Positions 1-7,944 of a stretch of DNA of 64,000 bases are shown piece by piece. The notes below the pieces were generated by a model, which searched no databases, was not told the origin of the DNA, and saw only the letters and a program-made list of their open reading frames with translations. The translations under genes were made by a program, and so were the position numbers. The stretch spans positions 1 to 64,000 of the forward strand of contig NZ_JADOET010000004.1 in the NCBI RefSeq assembly GCF_015645385.1. The letters are read 5' to 3'. Every line of letters begins with the position of its first letter. Position 1 is the first letter of the stretch. This DNA is from Winogradskyella marina. GTDB taxonomy: Bacteria > Bacteroidota > Bacteroidia > Flavobacteriales > Flavobacteriaceae.

Positions 1-1
1 C

Positions 2-296
2 TTAATGAGAAGTGCAACGAAGCATTAAGAAATGTATCGAGAACCTTATTAAACAATAGACAATCTAATAAACACTTCAAAAGCGTTGACGTCAGCTCGA
101 GTGTCCCGACCCGTTTTGGTCGGGATGTATCGAGAACCTTCACGTCAGTTCGAGTGTTTCTTAATGAGTAGTGCAACGAAGCATTAAGAAATGTATCGAG
201 AACCTTATTAAACAATAGGCAATCTAATAAACACCTCAAAACCGTTGACGTCAGTTCGAGTATCCCGACCCTTTTCGTCGGGATGTATCGAGAACC
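2..296. repeat. Two-copy 159-bp tandem repeat with embedded hairpins
   Basis: A unit beginning TTAATGAG at 2 recurs at 161, so the period is 159 bp. Both copies contain a dyad around a GTCGGGA/TCCCGAC stem (104-125 and 262-284) and the words CGTCAGYTCGAG and GTATCGAGAACC. The same words recur at 16752-16856, so this is a dispersed family. The array is cut by the left window edge. No reading frame runs through it. Confidence 0.8.
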
Positions 297-364
297 AAAC
301 AAATAGCATTTTTAAATCGCAATATTAGAAGTAGTAATAAAAATAGCATTACCAATAAAAACCT

Positions 365-389
365 GTCATTCCTGCGAAGGCAGGAATCC
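365..389. repeat. Dispersed palindrome (ATTCCTGC-GAAG-GCAGGAAT), single half
   Basis: A 20-bp hairpin (8-bp arms, 4-nt loop) preceded by GTC. Full inverted pairs of the same element lie at 42709-42779, 44504-44574 and 45722-45796, and another half at 52320-52343. The stretch 297-676 otherwise holds only a possible gene remnant (456-593). Confidence 0.8.
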
Positions 390-455
390 ACTATATCAGA
401 CTGACATCAAATTATAAAATAAAGCAGTTTGTTACGGCATCATAAACACGACTAA

Positions 456-593
456 CACTTTAAAATAGAATCCCATAGCCCCACAAAAGGCATCATTTTT
501 AGTGATGGCATTGAATCTGATTTTTTAAATTTCAATTCGAGTAGTGCTGTTGAGGTTGGTATTACAGATGAGAGGGCTAATTTAGTTATATAA
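456..593 (+). pseudogene. Possible C-terminal gene remnant
   Basis: An open stretch of about 45 codons without a start codon ends at TAA 591-593. Its translation looks protein-like near the end (...GIIFSDGIESDFLNF...VEVGITDERANLVI). The frame continues after the stop with FDIYG, a word often seen in T9SS sorting tails. I cannot name the family. It may be the decayed end of a surface protein or chance. Confidence 0.25.
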
Positions 594-676
594 ACATTTG
601 ATATTTATGGTTTCCCTCATATACAAACGTATAATATTATGTAAATTTATGAACTTCTTTTAGAAATCAACAAAAT

Positions 677-3241
677 ATGACTACCGGAAATACACAAAGA
701 GAATTGATTGACTATTTATGGGAATGGGCAGAGTCCAAAGGATTTTGGGCTAAACTATTAGTTCATAAAGTAACTACATCACAAGCTCCATTGACCCAGA
801 TTGAAAAGCAAGAGGTTTTCAATTATTATCTACAAGAAATCACATTTATATTTGAACCACCACTTCCACCAATAAACATAAGTAAACCTACTTTTACACT
901 ACCAACCAGGGAAATTTCTCTTACAAAGTTATCTGAAGTTAAAGGCGTAAATCGATTGGCTGAAGACCAAGTGATGGAGTTTAGCCCAAACATTACAGTA
1001 GTCTATGGAAATAATGGTGTTGGAAAAACAGGCTACAGTCGTGTGCTTAAGGCTCAAGGTTACAGTTTTGATAGCAATAATGATATACTTTCCAATGTTC
1101 ATGAAGAACAGGTTGGGCAAAGTGCTAAAATAGAGTTTACTTTGGATGGAAATCCATTCTATATAAATTGGGAAGGTATAAATCTCCCATCTGATTTAAA
1201 TGCAGTTTCTGTTTTTAATAGTGATTGTGTAAATATATCTTTATCTAGCAATCGTGAATTACTAGTTACACCAAAAGGTTTTTATCTTTTTTCCTTAATT
1301 ACAAATGAATTGACTGCATTGAGTGCTATGCATACTCAACAATACTCATTGTATCCTATTAAAATGCATTGGAGTGAACAACTTATTGAAGGTACTCCAC
1401 AAAAGTTATATATCGATTCGTTAGCTCCTAATTCTGATAAGCAAAAACTTGAAGAACTATCATTGTATACTCAAGTGAATCAAGATGAATTATCGAAGAA
1501 AGAAGATGAATTAAAAAAACTTAATAAAGCTACTCTAGAAGTTAATTTAAAAAACATTGATTTTATTCTTACTGAACTAGCCACAAATATTTCAATGGTT
1601 AGAAACATACAATCAAATCTCACAAAAAATGACTGGGATATAATTATAAAATATAATGCTGCATTACAAATTTTAAAAGCTAAAACCAAAAAAGGTATTG
1701 CTGGATTAGCTGAAACGCATGGTTTAGAACAGTTTAATACTGTTGAGTTTAACACTTTCCTAAAGTCTGCTGATTCATATATTAAATTAATTGCAAAAGA
1801 AAATTATCCTAATAATGCAGATGATACCTGTGTGTATTGCAAACAAGATTTGCAAAATGAACATGCACGAAACTTGATTGAAAGCTATAGCAAAATATTA
1901 AATGACACTACTCAAGAAGAAATTGTAAAATATAAAAAACTAAAAACTGATATTGCTGAACGGGTTAATTTATTGAATGATGGTATTATGTTTCATTATC
2001 CAGCTTTTGGTTTACTAGAAAATAACTCAATTGTACAACCTAAAGAAATTATTGATTTCAACTCAAAAGTTAAATTATATAAAAGTCATATTGTTAATGA
2101 TAGTGTGAGTCCAAATACTGAGTTCGAAATTAATTATAAAGTAACAATTCAGTTTCTTGAAAAAAAACAAAAAGAGCTTATTACTTCAAGAGATTCACTA
2201 ATCAAAGCATTGGCTAATTTAGAAACAGCTGAAATAAAATTAAAAAAAGAAATAGCCGAACTAAAGGATAGAAAACTCTTATCAGTGCACAAACAAGAAG
2301 TGCTTACTTGTATTTCAAACCTTTCGGCACGAAAACTACTTGATGACAATAAGGTTCAATTTAATACAATGTCTTTAAGTGCAAAAACAACTCAAGCACG
2401 TGAAGAACTCGTAGCTCAAGATTTTCAAGACAAGTTTACAGCTGAATTAAAAGGGTTCAGAAAACAGCATCTCGATGTTAATATTGGTTTTTTTTCGCAA
2501 CAAGGTAGCTCAAGAATAAGACAAAATATTCGTCAATATGACATAAATAAAGTTTTAAGCGAAGGAGAGCAAAAAACTATTGCTCTCTGCGAATTTTTAA
2601 CAGAATTACAACTAGATACAACTGTCGCACCAGTTGTCTTTGATGACCCAGTAAATTCACTTGACCACAACGTAATGCAGGATGTAGCCAAAAGGTTGGC
2701 TGACTTATCTAAAGAAAGACAAGTTATTGTATTTACTCATAATGTCCTTTTTTATAATGCTTTTTTCGCATTACAAAGTCATGTTACGTATAAAACTAAT
2801 ACTGATTTTAATTTTTATAAAGTTAATACTAATGGTATTAATACAGGTCTTTTATCTGAGGGAACACCTATAAATAAATTAAAAACATATACAAGTAAAC
2901 TAAATATAATCTGTAATAATGGATTAGGTGGTAAAAATGAAAATGAAGTTGCTTCTGAAGGCTATGCCTATCTGCGCGCAGGATTAGAACTATTAGTGTC
3001 TAATTCAATTTTTAAGGAAATAGTTGGTAGATACAGAAATAATATTATGATGACTCTATTCCCTGCTGTAAAAGGAGATATGATTGAAAAGCATAAAGCT
3101 GAAATAGATGGAATGTTTGGGCGTGCTAGTGGGTTTATTAGAGCACATAGTCATCCAGAAGAACAACACTCACCACCTACAATGAATGATTTAAAAGCCG
3201 ATTACAAACGTTTCAAAATAATAGAGAAAGATTTTAAATAA
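677..3241 (+). CDS. RloC-like Zn-hook ABC ATPase, putative anticodon/RNA nuclease
   Basis: 854 residues. The ABC-type ATPase is split by a long helical insert: Walker A GNNGVGKT at 111-118; a zinc-hook CVYC at 385-388 at the tip of predicted coiled coils (about 255-345 and 490-535); signature LSEGE at 627-631; Walker B VVFDDP at 653-658; H-loop His at 688 (FTH). The C-terminal 110 residues carry R767-x3-E771 and the histidine cluster H824/H826. This matches the R-x3-E...H arrangement known for the PrrC/RloC anticodon nucleases, which belong to the HEPN group. RloC combines exactly this ATPase, Zn-hook and nuclease order, cleaves tRNA anticodons and is a proposed phage-exclusion device. No restriction-modification genes are adjacent, so it would act alone. 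Repeats flank it upstream. The ATPase class is sure; the nuclease role is inferred from the motifs. Confidence 0.75.
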   Translation: MTTGNTQRELIDYLWEWAESKGFWAKLLVHKVTTSQAPLTQIEKQEVFNYYLQEITFIFEPPLPPINISKPTFTLPTREISLTKLSEVKGVNRLAEDQVMEFSPNITVVYGNNGVGKTGYSRVLKAQGYSFDSNNDILSNVHEEQVGQSAKIEFTLDGNPFYINWEGINLPSDLNAVSVFNSDCVNISLSSNRELLVTPKGFYLFSLITNELTALSAMHTQQYSLYPIKMHWSEQLIEGTPQKLYIDSLAPNSDKQKLEELSLYTQVNQDELSKKEDELKKLNKATLEVNLKNIDFILTELATNISMVRNIQSNLTKNDWDIIIKYNAALQILKAKTKKGIAGLAETHGLEQFNTVEFNTFLKSADSYIKLIAKENYPNNADDTCVYCKQDLQNEHARNLIESYSKILNDTTQEEIVKYKKLKTDIAERVNLLNDGIMFHYPAFGLLENNSIVQPKEIIDFNSKVKLYKSHIVNDSVSPNTEFEINYKVTIQFLEKKQKELITSRDSLIKALANLETAEIKLKKEIAELKDRKLLSVHKQEVLTCISNLSARKLLDDNKVQFNTMSLSAKTTQAREELVAQDFQDKFTAELKGFRKQHLDVNIGFFSQQGSSRIRQNIRQYDINKVLSEGEQKTIALCEFLTELQLDTTVAPVVFDDPVNSLDHNVMQDVAKRLADLSKERQVIVFTHNVLFYNAFFALQSHVTYKTNTDFNFYKVNTNGINTGLLSEGTPINKLKTYTSKLNIICNNGLGGKNENEVASEGYAYLRAGLELLVSNSIFKEIVGRYRNNIMMTLFPAVKGDMIEKHKAEIDGMFGRASGFIRAHSHPEEQHSPPTMNDLKADYKRFKIIEKDFK

Positions 3242-3367
3242 CAAAAATTGATTACTAGCTTAATTAAAACGAGCTTCTACTTCATAAAATTCCACCCCAA
3301 ACCACAAAAAAAATCAAAAGCATTCTATTAATTTCGCACTTTACAAACATCGCCTAAATTTAAAAGC

Positions 3368-3967
3368 GTGCTAGAAAAAAGACAACAAGTCCCACAAGAA
3401 CAGATCACAGACACAGAGTATTTTATTTATTGCTTAGAAGGAGTAGATGATATAGAGGATAACACGGTAACCGAAACACAACACAACTTAGAGCAAATGG
3501 CCCTAAATTATGGCATAGCAAGCATCTACAAAACCTGCGACACCATTGAAGGCTTAGAAGATAGCTTAAACGCATTGGTATTAGATGATCATAATTTTAA
3601 GGACTATGAAATCATCTATTTGGTGATGAGGGGAGAAGCCAATACCATTTGTTTAAATGATTATTACTATAGTTTACAAGAAATTGCAGAACTTTTTGAA
3701 GGCCAATTAAACGGAAAGATTTTACATTTTTCAAACGTAAAACATCTCGATTTAGACGAAGAAGAAGCACAATACTTTTTAGATATTACGGGAGCCAAAG
3801 CGATTTCTGGCTATGGTCATCCCTATAATGGCATCGCCAGCACAAAACTAGATGAGGCTTTCTTTAATTTATTCAAAGAAGATGATGACATGTTGGCCGT
3901 TGTAGAAGAATTACACCAAAGACATTATAAGGTCTGCACATTACTAGATTTTAGATTGTATTATTAA
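3368..3967 (+). CDS. Hypothetical protein, possibly degenerate caspase-like fold
   Basis: 199 residues with a GTG start at 3368; no better start exists in frame. It is acidic, with no signal peptide and no membrane segment. The middle reads IIYLVMRGEA...SLQEIAELF...GKILHFSNV...FLDITGAKAISGYG. From memory, a family of unknown function has a caspase-like layout here, with His-Gly in the first element and a Cys after the HF strand. In this copy those places read Arg-Gly and Asn-Val, so any such dyad would be lost. The family assignment is tentative; otherwise treat it as a hypothetical cytoplasmic protein. It stands alone between the RloC-like gene and a heptad-periodic spacer. Confidence 0.6.
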   Translation: MLEKRQQVPQEQITDTEYFIYCLEGVDDIEDNTVTETQHNLEQMALNYGIASIYKTCDTIEGLEDSLNALVLDDHNFKDYEIIYLVMRGEANTICLNDYYYSLQEIAELFEGQLNGKILHFSNVKHLDLDEEEAQYFLDITGAKAISGYGHPYNGIASTKLDEAFFNLFKEDDDMLAVVEELHQRHYKVCTLLDFRLYY

Positions 3968-3980
3968 ACCCAGTAACTTC

Positions 3981-4138
3981 TCTTGACTCATAGCTCACAG
4001 CTCACAGCTATTGGTTCTCAGTATCTTAGCTCACAACTCACAACTCCTGGCTCACAGCATCTTGGCTCTTGACTCTAATCTTCCCACTCCAAACTTCAAA
4101 CTCCCCACTTCCAACTTCCAACTTCAAGCTTCCAACTC
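3981..4138. repeat. Degenerate heptad-periodic CT-rich spacer
   Basis: After the stop at 3967 the sequence can be cut into consecutive 7-mers (CTCACAG, CTCACAG ... GCTCACA, ACTCACA ... AACTCCC, CACTTCC, AACTTCC, AACTTCA, AGCTTCC, AACTCTC) that keep a CT dinucleotide in register for about 150 bp. This resembles, in degenerate form, the cleaner heptamer arrays at 4752-4901 and 15456-15518. An open frame on the plus strand crosses it, but its composition is that of the repeat, so I do not call a gene. Confidence 0.6.
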
Positions 4139-4525
4139 TCACAGCCCCTCAATCACAGTCTTAAGCTTCACCGTAATCTCCTCAGCAATCCCTTTTAAAT
4201 CGTCATTGTCCACCGCTTGCATAGACGCCATTGGGTTGACAGCTGCCACTTCAATATCACCAGAATCTAATTCCTGTACAATAACATTACAAGGCAGCAT
4301 AGTTCCAATTTTATTTTCCGCTAATAAGGCTTGGTGCGCATACGGAGGATTACAAGCTCCTAATATTTTGTAATTATTAAAATTAACATCGAGTTTCTTT
4401 TTCAAGGTGGCTTTAATGTCAATTTCCGTTAATACACCAAACTGTTCCGTTTTAAGAGCTGCGGTAACTTGGTCTACAGTGTCGTTAAAATCGCCTTTTA
4501 AGATTTTACTAAAATAATAAGTCAT
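4139..4525 (-). CDS. DUF302 domain protein
   Basis: 128 residues, a single DUF302 domain over the whole length, with the family pattern FGVLTEIDIKATLKKKL, ILGACNPPYAHQAL and GTMLPCNVIV. No signal peptide is visible. The family is a small alpha/beta fold of unknown function, often near redox or metal genes. Here it stands alone, with repeat spacers on both sides. The start MTYYFSK at 4525 fits the usual N-terminus. Confidence 0.9.
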   Translation of the reverse strand: MTYYFSKILKGDFNDTVDQVTAALKTEQFGVLTEIDIKATLKKKLDVNFNNYKILGACNPPYAHQALLAENKIGTMLPCNVIVQELDSGDIEVAAVNPMASMQAVDNDDLKGIAEEITVKLKTVIEGL

Positions 4526-4751
4526 AATACGTTGTTTTTAAGTTAATAATGAAGACAAATCACATACCATAAGATACAATAAACGAACCCAAAATACACC
4601 ATAGCCATGGGTTAATTCGTCATAATTGTAGTTGGTATAGCATAGGCTTCACATGCACAATGCATCTGTTCAAATTAAGAAGATCAGCTAATTTATATTG
4701 ACGCAATACCATATTAAATTGTCCCATTTCACCAAAACCATAACGCCACAA

Positions 4752-4901
4752 GCTCTAATCTCTAACCTCTAACATCTAACCTCTAACATCTAACCTCTAA
4801 TCTCTTTGGTCTTTAGTCTATTCTCTATAGTCTTTATGCTACAAGCTTCTAACCTCTAACATCTAATCTCTAACCTCTAATCTCTAACCTCTAACCCCTA
4901 A
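4752..4901. repeat. Heptamer array NNTCTAA
   Basis: Seven exact-register heptamers of the form NNTCTAA run from 4752 to 4800. Degenerate heptamers (TCTCTTT, GGTCTTT, AGTCTAT, TCTCTAT, AGTCTTT) continue to 4835. After a short phase shift, eight more units run from 4846 to 4901, the last CCCCTAA. The two-base prefix varies (CC, CA, TC) while CTAA is kept. The rest of the 4526-4957 gap shows no gene. Confidence 0.85.
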
Positions 4902-4957
4902 ACCACCAACCAAAAAAAAATCACTAACTTCAACTCCCATAACCAACACAAAATCAA

Positions 4958-5752
4958 ATGCCTAAACAAAAAGGCATATTCAAATTCAAAGGCACAATAA
5001 GCGGCCAATGCTACTACCAACTCAATGGAGAATACATTGTGCGCAAAGCCGTTGGACCATCAAGAGAGCGTATCAATACAGATCCAGCATTTGTTAACGT
5101 AAAGCGCAATAACCAAGAATTTGCAGCCGCAACACACCTTTCAAAAGCCATCAGACGAGGTTTAGGAGATACAGGCAAAGCATTTCAAGATACGTATATG
5201 GCAAGCCGTTTAACTGGTCGTTGCCGTAAAGTCATCCAAAAGGGGAGTGGTGCCTTAGGAGAACGCGAGGCCAACCTGTTTAATCATCCTAATGCCATCA
5301 TCGGGTTTCCGCTCAAAAAAGAGTTGCCATTGCAGCACATCTATACCGCAAAAACGGTGGTGAGTACAAACGCCAACCGAACCATAATCACAGTCAATAT
5401 TCCTAAAAGTGATCCCCATAACCACAACCAAATTCCAGAAAACGCCACGCATTTTCAACTAACAGTAGCTTTAAGTACCGTTTCAAATATAGCACACCAA
5501 CCTATTGAAAATAAATACATTACAGAAGAACCAAACTGTAACGCATTAGGCGTAGCCGTACAAAGTCAACCACTAGAATGTAAAACAGCCCATCGCCATA
5601 TAAGCTTACAGTTGCAAAGTCCAAACACCAACAACACACCAACAAACGTAGCACATACCATCTGGCTAGGCATCACCTATCTCAAACAGCAGAATAACGA
5701 ATTTGAAAGTATAAAAACAGCAAAAGCCATGGAGTGCATTGCGGTGCTATAA
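4958..5752 (+). CDS. Hypothetical protein
   Basis: 264 residues, basic N-terminal half (KGTISGQCYYQLNGEYIVRK, then SRERINTDPAFVNVKRN), and a C-terminal half rich in Asn, Thr and His with beta-strand character. There is no signal peptide, membrane segment or catalytic motif that I recognise. It stands alone between a heptamer array upstream and the 168-bp tandem array downstream, which together suggest an accessory position. I cannot assign a function. Confidence 0.7.
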   Translation: MPKQKGIFKFKGTISGQCYYQLNGEYIVRKAVGPSRERINTDPAFVNVKRNNQEFAAATHLSKAIRRGLGDTGKAFQDTYMASRLTGRCRKVIQKGSGALGEREANLFNHPNAIIGFPLKKELPLQHIYTAKTVVSTNANRTIITVNIPKSDPHNHNQIPENATHFQLTVALSTVSNIAHQPIENKYITEEPNCNALGVAVQSQPLECKTAHRHISLQLQSPNTNNTPTNVAHTIWLGITYLKQQNNEFESIKTAKAMECIAVL

Positions 5753-5780
5753 ACAAAAGAATGAAATTCTTTTCTGAGCA

Positions 5781-6565
5781 TAGCTTGTCATTCCGAATGA
5801 GGCACGAAGAGGAATCTCACTAGTGTAAGACGTCTCGTCAAACATTCTTCACGCTGTCAAAATACCAACATACTTTTTATAGTTTACAGCAACTAAAGTA
5901 ACTACAACGAAAGTGCAGAGTTTTAATCATTGCCTATACAACCGAGGATAGCTTGTCATTCCGAATGAGGAACGAAGAGGAATCTCATTAGTATAAGAGG
6001 TCTCCTCAAGCATTCTTCGCACTATCAAAACACCAACATACTTTTTATAGCTTACAGCAACTAAAGTCACCGCAAAGAAAGTGCAGAGTTTTAACCGTCA
6101 CCTAGATAACCGAGCATAGCTTGTCATTCCGAATGAGGCACGAAGAGGAATCTCACTAGTGTAAGACGTCTCGTCTAGCATTCTTCCCGCTGTCAAAACA
6201 CCAACATAATTTTTATAACTTACAACAAATAAAGCAACTACAACGAAAGTGCAGAATTTTAATCATTGCCTAAACAACCGAGCATAACTTGTCATTCCGA
6301 ATGAGGCACGAAGAGGAATCTCAATAGTATAAGACGTCGCGTCAAGCATTCTTCACGCTCTCAAAATACCAACATACTTTTTATAGCTTACAGCAACCAA
6401 AGTCACTGCAAGGAAAGTACAGAGTTTTAATCGCTACCTAGATAACCAAGCATAGCTTGTCATTCCGAATGAGGCACGAAGAGGAATCTCACTAATGTAA
6501 GAGGTTTCATCAAGCATTCATCCCGCTGTCAAAATACCAACATACTTTTTATAACTTACAAAAAC
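5781..6565. repeat. 168-bp tandem repeat, five copies
   Basis: The word TAGCTTGTCATTCCGAATGA, or TAACTTG in the fourth copy, starts at 5781, 5949, 6117, 6285 and 6453, a strict period of 168 bp; the fifth copy is truncated near 6565. Each unit contains a flavobacterial dispersed-repeat half (GTCATTCCG...GAGGAATCTCA) followed by a conserved tail with ATTCTTC, ACCAACATA and TTTTATA. Copies differ by scattered substitutions but no indels. No gene is supported inside. Confidence 0.9.
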
Positions 6566-6571
6566 AATAAC

Positions 6572-7021
6572 TTAACTCGGTGAATCAGCGCCCACCAAAC
6601 TTTCCAAAGCATAATACAAACGGTTCTTAGCATTCGCCTGAGAGCCAAACACAGAACGAAAAACCGTACCATCAGCAGCAAGTAACACCCATTGCGGAGT
6701 CCCTTCAGACGCAAACTGATCATACACCTGGTGATCACGATCTATATAAATCGGAAACGGCACTTCACCACTCGTAAAAATGGCTGTAATATTGGCTTTA
6801 TCACCAGTCCGACCCACAAAATCCGCATGAATCCCAACCACTTGTATACTCGGAAATTCCTGCTGAAACTCATAAGCCAAAGGAATCGCACGACCTGTAC
6901 AACCCAAACAGTCATTGTTATAGATAATAAGCAACAGAATTTGGTCCTTATAAAGATCAATTAAATTAACAGGAACACTGTCTAAATCTAAAACGTTAAT
7001 GTGGGCTATAGAATCCGTCAT
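6572..7021 (-). CDS. Thioredoxin-like / TlpA-type redoxin
   Basis: 149 residues with a thioredoxin fold: strand ILLLIIYNNDC, redox motif CLGC near residue 38, strand IQVVGIHADF, then cis-Pro in EGTPQWVLL before the last strands. It has no signal peptide, so it is probably cytoplasmic or its export is not evident. Members reduce disulphides or peroxides using the CxxC pair. It lies just upstream, in reading direction, of the 168-bp repeat array, whose last copy ends at its stop codon. It stands alone. Confidence 0.8.
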   Translation of the reverse strand: MTDSIAHINVLDLDSVPVNLIDLYKDQILLLIIYNNDCLGCTGRAIPLAYEFQQEFPSIQVVGIHADFVGRTGDKANITAIFTSGEVPFPIYIDRDHQVYDQFASEGTPQWVLLAADGTVFRSVFGSQANAKNRLYYALESLVGADSPS

Positions 7022-7187
7022 GAGTGATTATTCAAAAATGATTAAGAGGTAATAAAATCTTACAAATTTAAGCATTTTAAGACTACAAAATCCTGAAAAG
7101 CCTTAGAACACCAAAAACGAAACCATACGACAATAGCCTAAAATATTTAAAATAATAGGCTATTATAGAGTAGAGGTGACGTAAATT

Positions 7188-7601
7188 CTAATGAGATTGA
7201 CGCAACAATGTTTTAAGTTTATATATCGAAAGTGCCGAAAGAATGATAGCGATCACTACAAGCATCATTTCTGGTTCTGGTCGTGCAAAAAACTCCATAG
7301 TTAATCCACCAAGCATCGTTGACAACAATAAAAAATAGGCCAATTGACCTAAGATTTTGGTACGCTTTATAGCATACACCAGAAGAAGCACCGCAATAAC
7401 GAGTTCTACAACACCAGTAAAGTGTCTAAAAAAAGTAGGATCTAGCGGTACTAAAGATTTGAATTGTTCAAAGCCTTGAACGCTTTTTTCAACTCCTATT
7501 AATTTGGGTATGGCAAAAAATACCATGAGCCCAGCGGCAATAAAATTACTGACTTTATTAAAAATATGCATTTGTCTTGTATTATAAATTTTAGTATTCA
7601 T
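7188..7601 (-). CDS. DoxX family membrane protein
   Basis: 137 residues with four predicted membrane helices: about 20-37, 57-77, 84-100 and 108-126. The first holds the family pattern FFAIPKLIGVEK, and the loop before helix 2 reads FFRHFTGVVELVIAVLLL. The DoxX family covers small quinone-related or redox-linked inner-membrane proteins; the substrate is unknown here. It is monocistronic. The start MNTKIYN at 7601 is preferred, though MHIFNKV a few codons later is possible. Confidence 0.85.
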   Translation of the reverse strand: MNTKIYNTRQMHIFNKVSNFIAAGLMVFFAIPKLIGVEKSVQGFEQFKSLVPLDPTFFRHFTGVVELVIAVLLLVYAIKRTKILGQLAYFLLLSTMLGGLTMEFFARPEPEMMLVVIAIILSALSIYKLKTLLRQSH

Positions 7602-7944
7602 TTTAAGTTAAAAATAGCGTCCTAAACCAGCAATGGTAAAGCACAATATCCAGCAGCTGCAGCTACTTTAGCATTCGTAACAAAAGCTTGGTCGTAAGTT
7701 TTTACAAAACCTTATAAATTTTTAAATTCATGCAAAAGCAAGAATCTCATAACCAAACAAACCAATTTTATATCCAATGATTTAGCAATAAACCAAATAC
7801 CATGATCAAGCAAATTCCTGAGAAAGCAGGAGGCTTATATTATAACATAAGTTATTACCCAAATGATACGAAAACAAATATGAAACCATAAAAAAGCAAG
7901 CCTATAAAAACTTGCTTTTCTATTTTAAACATTAGAGCTTCAAT
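7602..7944. other. Gene-free spacer with terminator
   Basis: No coding sequence is supported. The only clear structure is the hairpin at 7894-7920. A degenerate relative of the dispersed palindrome lies near 7815 (TTCCTGAGAAAGCAGGAG). Confidence 0.6.
7894..7920 (-). terminator. Intrinsic terminator of the large T9SS cytochrome gene
   Basis: The stem AAGCAAG/CTTGCTT is followed by a T-run when read on the minus strand, about 25 bp past the stop codon at 7945. Confidence 0.7.

Noticed and set aside
4011..4373. Plus-strand gene opposite DUF302
   Set aside because: The frame is repeat-like at its start and antisense to a well-supported DUF302 gene; amino acid composition is not protein-like.
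5781..6565. CRISPR array
   Set aside because: Units are 168 bp, nearly the same throughout, without unique 30-40 bp spacers or cas genes.
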